This document shows, in pieces, positions 21,004 to 21,421 of a stretch of 21,421 nucleotides of DNA. The stretch is from assembly GCA_038144955.1 (NCBI GenBank), contig JAYQOT010000043.1, positions 1 to 21,421 of the forward strand, written 5' to 3'. Under the pieces are notes generated by a model. That model had not been told where the DNA came from and ran no database searches. It worked only from the letters and a program-made list of their open reading frames with translations. Each line of letters begins with the position of its first letter. Position 1 is the stretch's first letter. The stretch comes from Ga0077527 sp038144955 (GTDB taxonomy: Bacteria > Pseudomonadota > Gammaproteobacteria > Burkholderiales > SG8-41). The translations under genes were made by a program, and so were the position numbers.

Positions 21004-21005
21004 TC

Positions 21006-21421
21006 ATGATTCTCCAGCGCGTGATCCTCGGGTGTCTGCTGTGTTCGGCAGTAGCGGCCTGGGCACAATCTTTGCCCGAATTGGGCGATACCTCCGCTAC
21101 GACGATTGCCCCGGCGGATGAGCGGCGGCTGGGTGAAAACATCATGCGCGAGATCCGGCGCGATCCGGCCTATCAGGATGATCCGGAAGTCACCGATTAC
21201 GTTGGCAGACTGGGCAACCGGCTGGCCGCAAAGTCCGATTCTTCGCGCCAACAGTTTGAATTTTTCGTGGTCCGCGACCCCCAGATCAATGCGTTTGCGT
21301 TGCCCGGGGGGTTCATCGGGGTTCACACCGGGTTGTTGCTGGCTGCACAGAGCGAGTCGGAGGTCGCCGGGGTCCTGGCGCACGAAATCGCCCATGTCAC
21401 GCAACGCCACATCGCACGCAT
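21006..21421 (+). CDS. M48-family metalloprotease, BepA/YfgC-like, 3' end beyond window
   Basis: Only the first 138 codons are in the window. A Sec signal peptide (about 1-20, ending AAWA before QSLPEL) sends the protein to the periplasm. The peptidase part shows YVGRLGNRLA, FFVVRDPQINAFALPGGFIGVHTGLL and HEIAH, the HExxH zinc motif, near the window end. These features match BepA/YfgC and related M48 proteases that check outer-membrane protein assembly; full members carry C-terminal TPRs, which would lie outside. The start is the ATG at 21006; the ribosome-binding site is weak. Confidence 0.88.
   Translation, partial: MILQRVILGCLLCSAVAAWAQSLPELGDTSATTIAPADERRLGENIMREIRRDPAYQDDPEVTDYVGRLGNRLAAKSDSSRQQFEFFVVRDPQINAFALPGGFIGVHTGLLLAAQSESEVAGVLAHEIAHVTQRHIAR

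Noticed and set aside
1..21421. CRISPR arrays, tRNA genes, IS elements or prophage genes
   Set aside because: No spaced direct repeats, cloverleaf sequences, transposase motifs or terminal inverted repeats were seen on reading both strands.

Overview
The window reads as the chromosome of a moderately GC-rich, sulfur-oxidising betaproteobacterium. A Nitrosomonadales-type thiosulfate oxidiser (Thiobacillus/Sulfuricella-like) is my inference from the soxYZAXB operon, the protein styles and the gene neighbourhoods; no rRNA or other taxonomic marker is present. I see no tRNA, rRNA, IS element, phage or CRISPR array. Coding density is high.

Region 1 (1-2080, + strand): the 3' part of a formyl-CoA:oxalate CoA-transferase gene (frc), then a formyltransferase resembling the N-terminal hydrolase domain of 10-formyltetrahydrofolate dehydrogenase, closed by a clear intrinsic terminator. 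This is a C1/oxalate pair.

Region 2 (2325-13715, + strand): seven signalling genes in a row. They are a CHASE2-Ser/Thr kinase, a PP2C phosphatase, an FHA protein, a CHASE2-adenylate cyclase, a metallo-beta-lactamase-fold cyclic-nucleotide phosphodiesterase whose start overlaps the cyclase stop, a GAF-containing PilB/GspE-type ATPase, and a GAF-HD-GYP protein. Together they could join Ser/Thr phosphorylation, cAMP and c-di-GMP to a pilus or secretion motor. This is the most interesting part of the window.

Region 3 (13716-16125, + strand): a type IV pilin gene behind a near-perfect sigma-54 promoter, with a candidate IHF site and an upstream inverted repeat. A terminator and then a Wzy/PglL/TfpO-like oligosaccharyltransferase gene follow. 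The pilin ends in serine, as in pilins modified by TfpO at the C-terminal residue.

Region 4 (20466 down to 16133, - strand): soxY, soxZ, soxA, soxX, soxB, the periplasmic thiosulfate-oxidising system, without adjacent soxCD. The soxY upstream region has a sigma-70-like promoter with several palindromes. A strong intrinsic terminator lies between soxX and soxB and should lower soxB expression. soxB converges on the ligase gene with only 7 bases between the two stop codons.

Region 5 (20467-21421): moaC (molybdopterin synthesis) on the - strand, and divergently the start of an M48-family periplasmic metalloprotease cut by the window end.
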